Positions 50,792 through 61,780 of a stretch of 64,000 nt of DNA are shown here, piece by piece (within the stretch, counting starts at the first letter, position 1; each line of letters starts with the position of its first letter). The stretch comes from Dicaeum eximium (lineage: Eukaryota; Chordata; Aves; Passeriformes; Dicaeidae), in the NCBI GenBank assembly GCA_013396995.1, contig VWZP01002584.1:231501-295500 (forward strand), read 5' to 3'. The translations under genes were made by a program, and so were the position numbers. The notes below the pieces were generated by a model. That model saw only the letters and a program-made list of their open reading frames with translations. It ran no database searches and had not been told where the DNA came from.

Positions 50792-50827
50792 AACTTTCTT
50801 TGAAATGTCAACTTTCTTTGACATTTC
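50792..50827. repeat. 18-bp direct repeat that also forms an inverted repeat
   Basis: AACTTTCTTTGAAATGTC (50792-50809) is followed directly by AACTTTCTTTGACATTTC (50810-50827). The copies differ only near their ends. Because of those differences, GAAATGTCA (50802-50810) and TGACATTTC (50819-50827) are perfect inverted arms around an 8-base spacer. Confidence 0.85.
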
Positions 50828-51891
50828 TTCACTGTTGCTGCCACTCCTTAGCTGAGATCAAGGATTGCAATTCAAATACAGGAGCAGCAGCTCTGGTGGT
50901 TCCCTCATTTGTTCTCCAAACATGGAGCATGGACATGTCCCCATGATGGTACTCAGAGCAACATGACTGAGCAACATTTCTGCAGCTGGAAAACATTCCT
51001 CTGCAATACAGATACTGTAACAATCTCTTGAATTTTTTAGACCACAGCAAGAGGGAAGATGGGAAAATGAAGCAGAGATTGTGGTCTCAAAAATGTCAGT
51101 GCTTGCTGTTGTTGCCAAGAGCAAAACTTGGCCTGTGATGTTGGAGGGTCTCTCAATTAGCACACTTACTGTACAATATTTGCTTTGGCTGTTTCAGTAG
51201 GCAGCCAGCATTTGGCAGAACAGATATGTCAGTTTGCATTATTGCAATAGGTGTTTGAGAGATGTTGGGAAGGAACAGATATGCTGTAGGATACTGTGAT
51301 AGGGAAAGCCAAGAAAATATGTACAACCTGCTAGCTGTTAAGCAGGTGATTATTTTGCTGGTTTATACCTGCCCACTCTGCAATTTTTTTTCTGTGTACT
51401 TGATATATGTAGACAGTAAAAAGAGTTGAGTGTATTGTACTCGCCCAGGTACAGTGCAATTACTCCACGTTCTTTTCTCAGAAAACCTGTATTCAGGCTG
51501 GAGTTGCAGGGTTCACCAGGGAAGGAACAGCTGGCTTCTTTATTAGATTTTATGTCGTACATAAGGAGACCATGTTTCCCATTGTCAGAGCGTAAAAGAA
51601 AATGAAAGCTCTGGGCATCATTAAAATCTTGGAAGTGTGGTATGTGTCAGTTCCATTCCCACAACACCTGGATCAAAAGCTTAGTGTGAGGCCACTTAGC
51701 AAACAAAACCAGACTGTTTTCCACACTTCAGATTTTTTGCATTAAGTTTCCACTTAGTTTCTATTTAAATGACGCTCAGCCATATTGTCTTGGGTATTGT
51801 ACTTTTGGATGGTATTGAAAAAGGAAAGTAAACAATTGTAGAAAACGCCTTTTGTGTGCATTTTGAATCTCTTTTCTTCTACATACTGTGT

Positions 51892-51942
51892 ATTAAAAAA
51901 ATTGAAATTAGAAAACTGAATTAAAAAATTGAATTAGAAAAA
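51892..51942. repeat. 28-bp A-rich tandem duplication
   Basis: Two near-copies of an ATTAAAAAATTGAATTAGAAAA-like unit, divided here as 51892-51915 and 51920-51942, differ by small indels in A runs. A low-complexity slippage repeat. Confidence 0.75.
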
Positions 51943-53172
51943 TATTTGGTCTCATCCCAAAAGGTCATAGAGAGATGCCTATGGGTTTGCTATTTTGAAT
52001 TTTTTAATTTTCACATTTTCTATAATGCAGTGCATGTTAAGGATCTTGAGTTGCACAGTTCTACCCTCGCCACAAGGTTTGCTGAACTGGTGGCTCCAAA
52101 AGAGAGAGAGCAAGAGAGAATTGATGTGATCTTCTTTTGAGTCTAGTAGTTCAGAAATACTACACATTACAGAGGATAAAGGAGTCAGACTAATTCTTAG
52201 TGAGTTTTGAGCAAGATGATGACACAGCATTCTTATTACAAGTTGTGGTAGGGTGAGTATTTCAGGAGAAATGAGCAACTTCCACTGGAATTCAGAATGC
52301 TCAGTGAGTGTATATTAAGTAATGTAGTTTCCAAAATTGGCTATAATTCCTATCAACACAACAAATTTTGTGTGTAAATAGAGAAAAGGTTAGCAAGAAT
52401 AAGAAAGTGTTGTTATCTTTCTACCTCTTGGAATCCTATTTAGGATCTGCCTTTGCAGAAAATGTAGGATTATGAGTAAGGGTTAGGCAAAGAAAATGAG
52501 GTTATACTTTAGAAATGTGCATAAAACAGAGCTGAAATATGTAATCCATTGGAAAGGGAAGTTACACTGCAACAGATATTTGCAAGAACCTTTATTTGTT
52601 CAGTGTGGTGTTTGGAGGCATCATTCTGAAAATACAACAAATAATTGGTTAAACAGTCAGGGACAGCAAGTGAGAAGCACTGTCAGGACTAATTGTGTTT
52701 GGACAGAATTTGTGGAGCCAGTTAAATCTTCCTGAAGCAAGCTTGGAAATTGTTCAAGATGTTCAATGTTTATTGACATGATTCTTTTCAAACAGTTATT
52801 GTTTTACCTTCTGTATTCCTCCTGCTTCCTTCCATTCAGCACACAAAACAAATTAAAGGATTTTTTATTATTCTTATTACTACTACTGCTTTAAGTGGGA
52901 GTAGTCTGACAATTTCTGAACTTTCTCTTCATAGTGCATTCTAGCTCATGTCAAGATCCAGCAGTTCAACCCCATGACAACCTTGTGGCTGGAGCAGAGC
53001 TTATGAGTTGATGGTATTCACATGCTGCTTTTTGATTCCTGTGTCACTAAACTTCAGATGAGATACCTGTTCTTGGTTAACCTGATTATTTCTCTCCTTT
53101 CCCCTGGCTCGAAGTTGTACTGGATGTGCTCTTATACGCTGGAAATTCTGTAATTCACTGCTTTCATTTATA

Positions 53173-53219
53173 GATGTGTATATACATATAGATGTACGTG
53201 TGTGCACACATATATATGT
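53173..53219. repeat. Alternating purine-pyrimidine tract
   Basis: TGTATATACATATA, TGTACGTGTGTGCACACA and TATATATG words follow each other. It is a decayed TA/TG microsatellite with local self-complementarity. Confidence 0.85.
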
Positions 53220-54154
53220 TTGCTTTAGTAGCAAAGTGTGTTACACTTTACATCAGGGATGTATTGCAGAGAGACACTGAAACATTAAGAATCGTGTGCC
53301 ACTGAATACCAAGGGATCACCTGTTGTTTTTACCTTACAGCTGAGTCCCCTCTCTCTCCTTTTCTGCACACATCATATTATTTTGTCTTCCAAATAGCAT
53401 TTTAGATAGGTTACTGCTGAGCAGTCTGGCTGCTTGCTGCTTGGTACCTGAAGTCTTAATAAATAATTTATGAGAAGCCAAAATAGTTATTAGTAAATGC
53501 ATTGAAACCCATTGGCTTCCTGCAGCAGTCTCAGGTGATATTTCTTTCCAGTGGCACACATGATTAATACCATGAAAATTCAGTGAGGAACATGTAATTA
53601 TACCCTTCAATGATAAGCATCAGATTTTGAGAAGTTTGAGCAATGTTGCAGCTTTTGAAGACAGTGAAGAACATTTCCTGTCCTCAGGTAAGAAGTTATG
53701 ATGCTGAGACTGAGAGCTTAATATGATGGATTTCATCTGGATCAGCACTTTGAATGTATCATTGTTACCTGGACAGTCAGAGAAAGGGAAAGAGCAGTAA
53801 ATAATGGATTAGTCTTCAGGGTTTGATACATGTGTACACCTACACAAAGATAGTCTTCCACCATTTCCCTCCAGTCCTGTCTTGTGCACATCTGTGCTCG
53901 TAACAGGAAAGAGCTGTCACAAGAGCTGTATAGACTTCAATTTCTAATTAAGGCAATATTGGTTTGCAATAAGCTGTGCTGGCATTTATAGCATTCCAAG
54001 TAACCCACACAGTATCTGCCTCTGACCCTCGTGCAATTCCAAACACGTGACATGAGGAGGCTTGCTCAGTGTCACCAGCCTGAGTGCAGCATGTGCAGGC
54101 CTGAGTCTGTGGGGAGTCACCAGTGTGCTGTAAATTCACAGCCAAGTCTTCAGG

Positions 54155-54440
54155 GCTATAATGTCTTCATTTAGAAAAGCCCTTTATCAGAAACGGGGAG
54201 TCTGTATGAATTATTTTGATCAATCCCTCCTATCAGAATTTCTTCTGCTCCCTTCCTCATTAATGGTCTATTACGAGTTGTATCAGCGTAGCAGATCTCT
54301 GCAAACCCCCACTATCGGCCATTATTTGCTGTGTATTTTATTGACATCTATGTTTAAACACTTAATGCTCTTCATTATGCTCTCAGGATCAGTAACAGCA
54401 GGCCATCAACATAAAGCAGCTCAGAGCCATTAAAACTAAG
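54155..54440. promoter_or_regulatory. Candidate conserved non-coding element
   Basis: This 285-base block has the texture of vertebrate developmental enhancers: a palindromic homeodomain site CATTAATG (54258-54265), retained CpGs (ACGGG, TTACGAG, CAGCGTAG, ATCGGCC) and few simple repeats. An ATG-led frame of 90 codons on the plus strand (54161-54433) spans it, with hydrophobic stretches but no recognised family, so a small exon cannot be fully excluded. Conservation is not tested here. Confidence 0.3.
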
Positions 54441-55718
54441 CTACTAACTTAGGCTGATCTAAAATAGACTTGAAGATGCAGATGTTGCTGTTGCTTTACT
54501 CTCTCTGTATTGCTTCTGTTTCAACAGTGCAAGTTTTTAAAATCAAGTGAATTAAAGCTCAGATTTTTTTTAAGCATAATCTGTTACAGTGGGCTTAAGT
54601 GTCAAGTTAAAGTTGTCAGTAATGGAAAGTAAAAGAATCAAAGCTGACTTTTCTGAAATATTTTCTTTGAGAAGAGAAATCAAATTATATTTTTGATATT
54701 ACATAAGGTGAAATTTAGGAAAGACTTGAAGCATCTACATAGTAAGACCATATTGGAGTTTCACAAAATGTATAAAGAGAATCTGAATTTCAGTCTATTC
54801 TATGTCTGCAGCTTTCATTCTGTTTAAAGAAAATGAACAGGGAATGGGGAAAAAAAAGATCTGGGAAGTTTTAACTAACTCAGGATGTGAATTTGAAAGA
54901 GAAACACTTTTACACATCACTTTTTTGAGAACAGTTATGGTGAAAGATACAGAGACACTTAAAGGACAAAGTCTGTTTCAAAAAGGCAGAAAACAGAAAT
55001 AACAGAAAATTAGTTTTTGTCTGCTTCCTGAAGAATAATTAGTCTGATTTCTTTGGTGACAGTGAGGTTGGTATGGAGGGGAGCCACTGGTTACCTAAGG
55101 TATGCAAAAGTATACCAAGATAATCGATTTAGACTTAAAAACCTAAAAAAGACCAAAACAAACCCAAAACCCTGATCACCATTGCAGCAGTTTTGGGATG
55201 TTCTTCTGTTTAAATATTAGGGAGAGAGGAGCTAATATGATGAACTATTTTCTTTGTTGCATTTCTAGGCATTAGAGTGCTCAGCTCAGCAAGAGAGGCT
55301 GCAGCATGGAAGAACAACACAGTTCTGCCCTGTTGGTGCAGTTTTTGCCTCTTGGGGCTGTTCTGGTTTGTCATTTTTTCACAGCCCTCAAATGTTTAAA
55401 ATGTGGGAAAATCTGTGTTTCTGAACTAACATAGGGATCCATGGGTCTGGTAGCCCTAGCACAACAGGGGACGTCTATGGAATATGTTATTCCATAAAAT
55501 AATGTATTTTATTGTTGATTTTTCCCTGTCAAACCATTAACTTTTAGTTTGTTGTTTTTTGAGATTTTTGCATTCAGTGGGAACTGAACTCTTACATTAA
55601 CATCATCCTTCCACTCAGTATTTTTCCCATTAAAAATTTGTTATCTTTCACCATCCACAGAAGTTACTGAGAATGTAATCAGTGATTTAAATGCATGTTT
55701 TCATCTCACTGTTTTTGG

Positions 55719-55734
55719 TTTTTTTTTTTTTTTT
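55719..55734. repeat. T16 homopolymer
   Basis: Sixteen T on the plus strand. No poly(A) signal lies at the expected distance on the minus strand. Confidence 0.96.
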
Positions 55735-55877
55735 GATGGAGAACTTGACATTTGCATTCAATTTGATCACACCAAATTAAGTGCGTATATAGGCTCTTGG
55801 ACCAGTGTGATCCTCTGTCACACATCTCTTCCAGTTCCTTCTCCAAACCCTTTTTGAAGGAAAAGAGTGATAGGCTG

Positions 55878-55900
55878 ATATATGTATATATATATATATA
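55878..55900. repeat. TA dinucleotide microsatellite
   Basis: ATATATGTATATATATATATATA: alternating A and T with one G. Confidence 0.93.
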
Positions 55901-56566
55901 GTAGTGTGCAAAGCAAATAGTTGGAGAATCAAAGCACCATATTTTTAAAAGAAGTAATAAACTGGTATGGACTCATAACTGAGGCTTTGGCACCTTTCTT
56001 AGGTGAGCAATAAAAAGAACATTCAACAGGAAAAATTAAAGGTGTTATGGAGATGTTGAAAGTGATTTTCTGTTTCCTACTGAGGGATTATGAGAAAGAT
56101 GAAGGATTTCAGTCTTTGGGAACTGGAGACAGTAATTTCTCCAGCTCTATGGGACATACAATGCTTAGGAATGAAACAGAGTCTAATAAAATCTGAGGCT
56201 GAAATATTACCTCTGGCTTCCAGAACTTTATTCTTTTTTATTCTCTCAAAGGAATGCTACATTCCAGTTAACCCTTGGACTTCCAGAGTTCACCAGTGCT
56301 TGACAGCTCTTATGATATATAGTCTGTGTATTTCTGTGTATGTCTGTATCTCTGCAGGATTTTTCTGAGAGCAGGGATAGAGAGGGACAAATGTTTCTTA
56401 TCTGTAAAGTTGAATGATAATCTTATTTAATAAGTTGCAACACAGAAGACCTTTAATATATGTGTTAACTGTTGTATTTTCTCCCCAGTAATTTGTTAAT
56501 GAGACTATTAAATCATTATAGTAGAATGGTTCTTGCATGTACATGGGTTAAAGGGTCATATGAATG

Positions 56567-56985
56567 TCATAGAATGCTTTGGGTTGGAAGAGACCTTAAA
56601 AATCATCTGGTCCCTTCTCACAGGGGACATCTTCTACTAGATCAGGTTGCTTAAAGCCCCATCCAACCTTTCCTTGAATGCTTCCAGGGATGAGTCATGC
56701 ACAACTTCTCTAGGATATCTGTTCCATGACCTCACCACCCTCACAGTGAACAGTTTCTTCCTAATATCCAATCTAAACCTACCATCCTTAAGTTTAAAGT
56801 CATTCCTTTATGTCCTGTCATTACATGCCAGTGGAAAATTGATCACACCAAACAACTTGATGTTTTTGACAAACTTGGTGTTATTGATCACACCACACAA
56901 CTTGGTGTTATTGATCACACCACACAACTTGGTGTTTTTGACAAACTTGCTGAGGGTGCACTCAATCCCACTGTCTGTGCCAGAA
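56567..56985 (-). mobile_element. CR1 retrotransposon copy, internally deleted and rearranged
   Basis: The plus strand shows a reversed CR1 3' end: TCATAGAATG, GGGTTGGAAGAGACC, AGATCAGGTTGCTTAAAGCC, CCATCCAACCTTTCCTTGAA, CACAACTTCTCTAGG, and so on to about 56834. It then jumps to the reverse-transcriptase region. The minus-strand frame reads ECTLSK followed by FVKNTKL, where CR1 has its catalytic F-A-D-D block; both catalytic aspartates are lost. In complete CR1 elements several hundred bases normally lie between these parts, so an internal deletion is inferred. The 27-base units at 56839-56955 multiply the motif region. The element is dead. Its 5' edge near 56985 is where recognisable similarity ends and is approximate. 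The 139-codon plus-strand frame here (56647-57066) is antisense and starts at TTG. Confidence 0.92.
56839..56955 (-). repeat. Tandem multiplication inside the CR1 reverse-transcriptase motif
   Basis: Reading the plus strand there are three 27-base A units (56839-56865, 56884-56910, 56911-56937) and two 18-base B units (56866-56883, 56938-56955), in the order A-B-A-A-B. The second and third A units differ at one base. All lengths are multiples of three, so the frame stays open, and the minus-strand product repeats KLCGVIN-like and KFVKN-like segments. Confidence 0.93.
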
Positions 56986-59900
56986 AAAAGTATTCTTGAG
57001 ATTTTTCTTTTTGTACCCAAACTATTTCTAATAGGTTCACACAAATTTCAACCTCTCCCTTGTTAACAGAAAAGCAGGAATCCAGCACAGATTACATCAA
57101 GAACACAGAACATTAAGGCTGCAGTCTATTTTCACACGGGTATGTTCTTCCTGACTTAGCCTGCTTTGTGTAAAATAACATAATTGGACATAATTCATTA
57201 CTGATCTATCTAAAATGTGAAAATAATAGTTAATTTTTAGAAAAAAAATGGACACCTTTATTGACAATTCATACTCTTTTTGTGTCTTTCCATTGCAGCT
57301 TTTCCCATTTATTTTCCTACATATCCTTTCTAGTGTTATTTCTTTTCTGAAATGTTGTTAGAAATAACTTGCATGTGGCTTTATTGTCATGCATCTTTAA
57401 GATGAGGTTACTAGGATAGTATTTTACAATTGGAGCACCTGTAAACATTTTGAGAGGTGTCTTGGCTGTAGAATTACAGAAACACATTATTGACATCTCT
57501 CAAGGACTACAAATTGCACTCCTTATTTTTGGAGCATCATCCAAATCTCATTAAACTGAACGAAAATATATGCTTGTAGGTCAGTTTCCCTGAGGCCAGT
57601 TGCTTAAGGCAATCTTAGCTGAGGACACACTTGTGAGAATTGCAAAATCATAGTCTCAATTAAGTGCTTCTGGTTCTTTTTGTCAGTGAAAGCCTTTTCC
57701 TTAAATTGGTTATGAGTAAGATAAAAATATAACCTGAAGCAGACAGAAACAAAAGTAGGGATGGAGTCTTTAAAGCAGAATATATAGACTTCAACCAGCT
57801 CCTGGTCTGGTTTAATCATTATTGTAAGGGCAGAAGCCATAATTTGTTTTCCCTTAGGATACTCATTCCATTGCTGGACATGCTGCTCTAAAATAGTGAT
57901 AGTCTTTGCTTGGTCTGGATTCTTGGTTTTGCTTCAGATGAATTTGTCTCAGTAAAATGCACAAGAAAAAGACAGTGGCATCCTATAACCATTTTAAAGT
58001 CACTTTTCTCAGCTGAAAACGCTCATTAACATCACAATGGCAGGAAAGAAAAGAATCAAGCCTTCCTTAACTCCTTATTTTTCAATCCTGGGTGGTGTAT
58101 GTGACCAGCCTTTGTTTCTGAGCCTGTCCTCTTAAGGTTTAAAGGTGAGGAAAACAAGGTTCAACATTTAGTCAATAATCCTAACTGAAGAAGCTTGTTT
58201 TTTAGAAGTTAATTTAAAATTTCTAAATGTAAGAGAGCATTTTATTATTTTACCACTTCCTTCTCTTCCCGACATCATAGACATTGCTTTAAGGACACTT
58301 TAGCTACGTTTTTTTCCTTTTTCTGTAGCCAGTTAAGGGGATATTTTTTATCCCATGAAGAAAAGAGCCTTTCAAAAACAAAACCAAAAAAAAACAACCA
58401 GCAAAATCCCCTCAAAGAACCAAAAAACCCCCAAACCCCATACATCTTGCAGGAGTTCCTAATTTGTGGTAGTGTTCTCAGAAAGGAAGGGAAAGAAACG
58501 GTGGAGAAGGAGGTCTGGGCTTAGTTTTCTTCAAAGATTAAAAATAAGGCAAGGCGTTTCCCTAGATTGTCCATAGTTCAACTGACAAAGAAATTTATTA
58601 GGAATGAGGTGAAAGCTCTCCAAATTGTTGTTAGTGTCCTGCATAAATACCATATATTTTTAGAAACTGGATGAATTAAGAAAGATTGTTACTCCTTCTT
58701 GATGCTTAAAGTGCAATTGAGATTTTTCTGCAGTAATTCTATTTAGTTATTGCACAGTATCTAAATCATGAGTCACATATGGCATTTCACTGGAGTAAGT
58801 GCATAATTAAAGTGCAGTATGTAATAAACCTAGGACTTTTTCAGTGGAAAAAATAATAATCCACACATTTATCTTAATTATAAGATGAAAGAAATGAACA
58901 CAGCAGACTCTTTTAATTAGACCTTTCCAATGCTCTTTTACAATCTTTTATTTTTAAATAAACATGTACAAACTACTAACTTATTTATTTAATTCTTTGT
59001 TTTACACTTATATATTATAGAAATTGCTTCTCTTGCAACAGAAATAATAGTCATGTGAGACATCATCATTATGGAACTTTATAACTCGATTACAGAATTC
59101 TTAATTAGAGCTATAGTTTAATGGGTATTAAACAGTGACAGTTACTTTCTTTACTGACAGTTTTAAGAGCAAAATTGCAGGGCATTATAAAGGGCATTTT
59201 GCAAATGAATTCTATCCCTCCTGCTCAGCTACGCCTGGAGAAAGGGAGTATCAGAGACACGTTTTTTGGTGGAGTAAGCTGCAGGAATTACAGCTTTAAC
59301 ATCCTATTCAGTCACCTCAGCAATAGGCTAATATTCATTGGTAGCATTCTGTTTTAGTAGCCATCACATATTCCTCTCTTCCACAGCTTTCACCTATCTA
59401 GGAGTAGATTTCCCTTAAATCATATCTGCCAGCCCTGTGCAGGTGCCTTAGGTGCACCCAGGTATCTAAAATGGTAAAAGGCACCTATATTTTAGGGAAT
59501 CATATGCCAACCTCATTCTTTTAACAGTGGTGGCAGAGAAGTCATAGGAAAGTAAAACCTAACTTGTCATTTCCATTTTTTCAAAGTTACAAAGTCAGGT
59601 CCAGCTCTGTTCTTTTACTGAAGTTACATGGTCTTTTGTGTAAGACAGGTAATTGTAAGCATATGAATTAAAAAAAAGAAAAGAAATCATAGGAAATATT
59701 TATTCTTTTAACTGAAGTTGCTCCAACACCCCACTACTCTTAATCTACCTAGCTGGGAAACAAGCAGCTGAGAAACAAGAGCAGCATTATCTACCTTTAT
59801 TGTCCTTCAGCATCATTCATCTGCAATGAAAAGGCTACAGTCATGATTTCTCCTAACAAAAGATTTAATTACATCCTAGGCTAAATCATAAAGTGTGATA

Positions 59901-59999
59901 ATCAAGACAACAGGAAAAATTAGAGTAGGTTTCCCTCTCCAATTAATAGCTGCCCTAAATGGTATGTTAATCCTACTTTTGTCTTCATGTGTATGGTTC
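56986..59999. other. No gene seen; AT-rich
   Basis: About 3 kb without a supported gene. The part at 58670-59340 is particularly AT-rich, with many TTAATTA-type homeobox words, and could hold conserved elements. The minus-strand 78-codon frame at 57604-57840 is unrecognised. Confidence 0.72.
58371..58440. repeat. A/C-rich low-complexity run
   Basis: A run of AAAACC, AAAAACAACC and AACCCCC words on the plus strand. Simple-sequence DNA, not a poly(A) tail. Confidence 0.85.
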
Positions 60000-60130
60000 C
60001 TAACTCAAAGGCAATGCAGGCTGTGCCTCTAAATGGGCAGTAGGCAGTACATCACTTCTGCATGCAGCCCTGCTCAGTGCATGCAGGCAGCTCTGAACAA
60101 CTTGGAGCTATAAAGAAATGCAAATCAGGA
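60000..60130. promoter_or_regulatory. Candidate regulatory block: nested palindromes and an octamer
   Basis: The perfect palindromes CTGCATGCAG (60058-60067) and TGCATGCA (60078-60085) lie within 30 bases. They are followed at 60118-60125 by ATGCAAAT, the exact octamer bound by POU-domain (OCT) factors. Motif clustering is seen; function is inferred. Confidence 0.22.
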
Positions 60131-61559
60131 AAATGTTTGCAGGAGAAGGGTAGAAATCAGTGAGTTGCCCCATCCACACATGCAGGGACTGAGCTCTGCT
60201 GAAGGTTGAAACTCCAGGCTCACAGTGTGTTTGAACGGGAAGAGGTTACAGATGTATTTATTCACAGTGAATAGATATGTAAAAAGAGATCTTAAAGTCA
60301 TTTCTGTCAGTTCTGTTTGAGCTAAACCAGAGCAAGGAGGTGTCTGAGCACTGAATCAGTTACACCAAGGGCTGTTTCGCTCCTTCTCAAAGGGTAATAG
60401 CAATTCAGAAGTCAGATTCTGTAGCACTCAGGAAGAAACTACTGCCAGCTGTTTGGAGTCCTGTAGCAACCTGACAGAGGTAGGGTTAGATGTCTAGACA
60501 GTCTTCATATATTTCAGTTATGTTGAGATAGGTTGATTCAAAACTACAAGACAAATGGGTTTTTTAATTTTTATTTTAAGACATGCTTGTAGCACCTCTG
60601 ACTTTTCACCTTTTTCTGGAGCACCACCTGGATTGGTTTGATGTTGATGCTACTATTTGCCAAACTTTCAGAACACACACAGGTTCTGGCATTTCTGTAT
60701 ACTTTTCTGGTGTTTTTTAATGCTGTACAATGCATAAAGAACCTTCTGTTCTCCTAAAGATCTTTGCTAAACTCTTGCTTTCAGCTTTAGTGTAAGTGTT
60801 TCAGAGATGGAGAGAGATTTAAATAGTCATTCTGATGCTGAATACTCATTTAACATGTTGCAGCTGATCCTGGTGGAGTGCTGTGTACAACTTAAGTATC
60901 AACAGTGGGGTTTCAACAGAGCTCAGAGTTGTTGCAAATTTCAGTTCTTGGCAAGAATGTCAATTTTGTATGTGCCAAGTGTCTGTTATTTAACCAAGCA
61001 GAGGATATTGAGTTACTGTAGCAGAAGCAAGATGTATGATTCATGTTTGCATATCCTTCTTCAAAACAGAAACAAAGAGATTTCACTTTTAACACATCAT
61101 GCCTCTCTCACTAGTCTTTTACCATTCATGTTGCCATAATTTGGCAGTAAAAATACAAGTATTAGCTATTTATTCAGTTATTTAGTGAAATGGGTAGCAG
61201 AGCACACTGTCAGGTAGTAAACGAAACTAGATAAAACAAAAACCTGCAGCAGCATAGTGTTCATTTAAAAGTTGTAGAGTGACAGCATTGTGTCATTAAA
61301 ATTTTGTCCCTATCAAATACAGTTTATTTTGAATAAAAGCTTAAAAAAATCATATTTACAAAGTAATAATGACTTCAAATAAAAAGTTTTATCTTAGGCA
61401 CTTGTGCTGTTTTTGATAGGTTTTGATATGCTTAGGACTGGGGTTTTTGATACTTCTTCCTCCTACTGCTTTAAGAAGGATAGATTTTTCAAAAAATTTG
61501 TGTGGGGGCAATTTGGATTTGATGCTGTTCCTTTAACACTTAAGGCTGTGGTTGCTGTC
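60131..61559. other. No gene seen
   Basis: Plain sequence. A plus-strand 110-codon frame (60807-61139) is overlapped by an open minus-strand frame and has no recognisable domain. Confidence 0.72.
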
Positions 61560-61780
61560 AGAGCAGATCAGGTCAGAGCCCCGTTTAACCCAGTTTTGTC
61601 ACTGTGCCACTGGCCAGCACCGACTGCAGCCGCACACGGGCAGGCTGTGCTCCCATCCGTGCCAGCTCCCTCTGAGACACCCAGCAGTTCACCTGCCTGC
61701 TGCTGCCTGCCAGCTCTGCCTGCTCCCACACCTTGCTCTGGTCATGCTAGCAAGCTTCTGTGGACCTGCTGAAGTCTTCC
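61560..61780. other. GC-rich patch, CpG-poor
   Basis: This 220-base patch is visibly richer in G and C than its flanks, with CTGCC/CTGCTG repeats, but has only about five CpGs. It is therefore not a classical CpG island. The plus-strand frame crossing it (61404-61772) starts at TTG, and its later part is rich in P, A, S and C from the CTGCC repeats. It may be an old exon, a decayed insertion, or a GC-conversion patch. Confidence 0.45.

Larger units (their letters stand above)
49039..54154. other. No gene seen (5.1 kb)
   Basis: Apart from the small repeats listed separately, no gene signal is visible. Pairs of frames on opposite strands (50594-51163) are open together, have no known domain, and reflect low stop density. 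Confidence 0.72.
54441..56566. other. No gene seen
   Basis: Plain sequence with T16 at 55719-55734 and a TA microsatellite at 55878-55900. No supported gene. Confidence 0.75.

Noticed and set aside
56647..57066. 139-codon plus-strand open frame, the longest in the window
   Set aside because: It starts at TTG and is antisense to the CR1 element. The repeated THNLVFLTNL-like segments are the translation of its 27-base tandem units.
61404..61772. 122-codon plus frame across the GC-rich patch
   Set aside because: Starts at TTG. The C-terminal half is a P/A/S/C-rich translation of CTGCC repeats.
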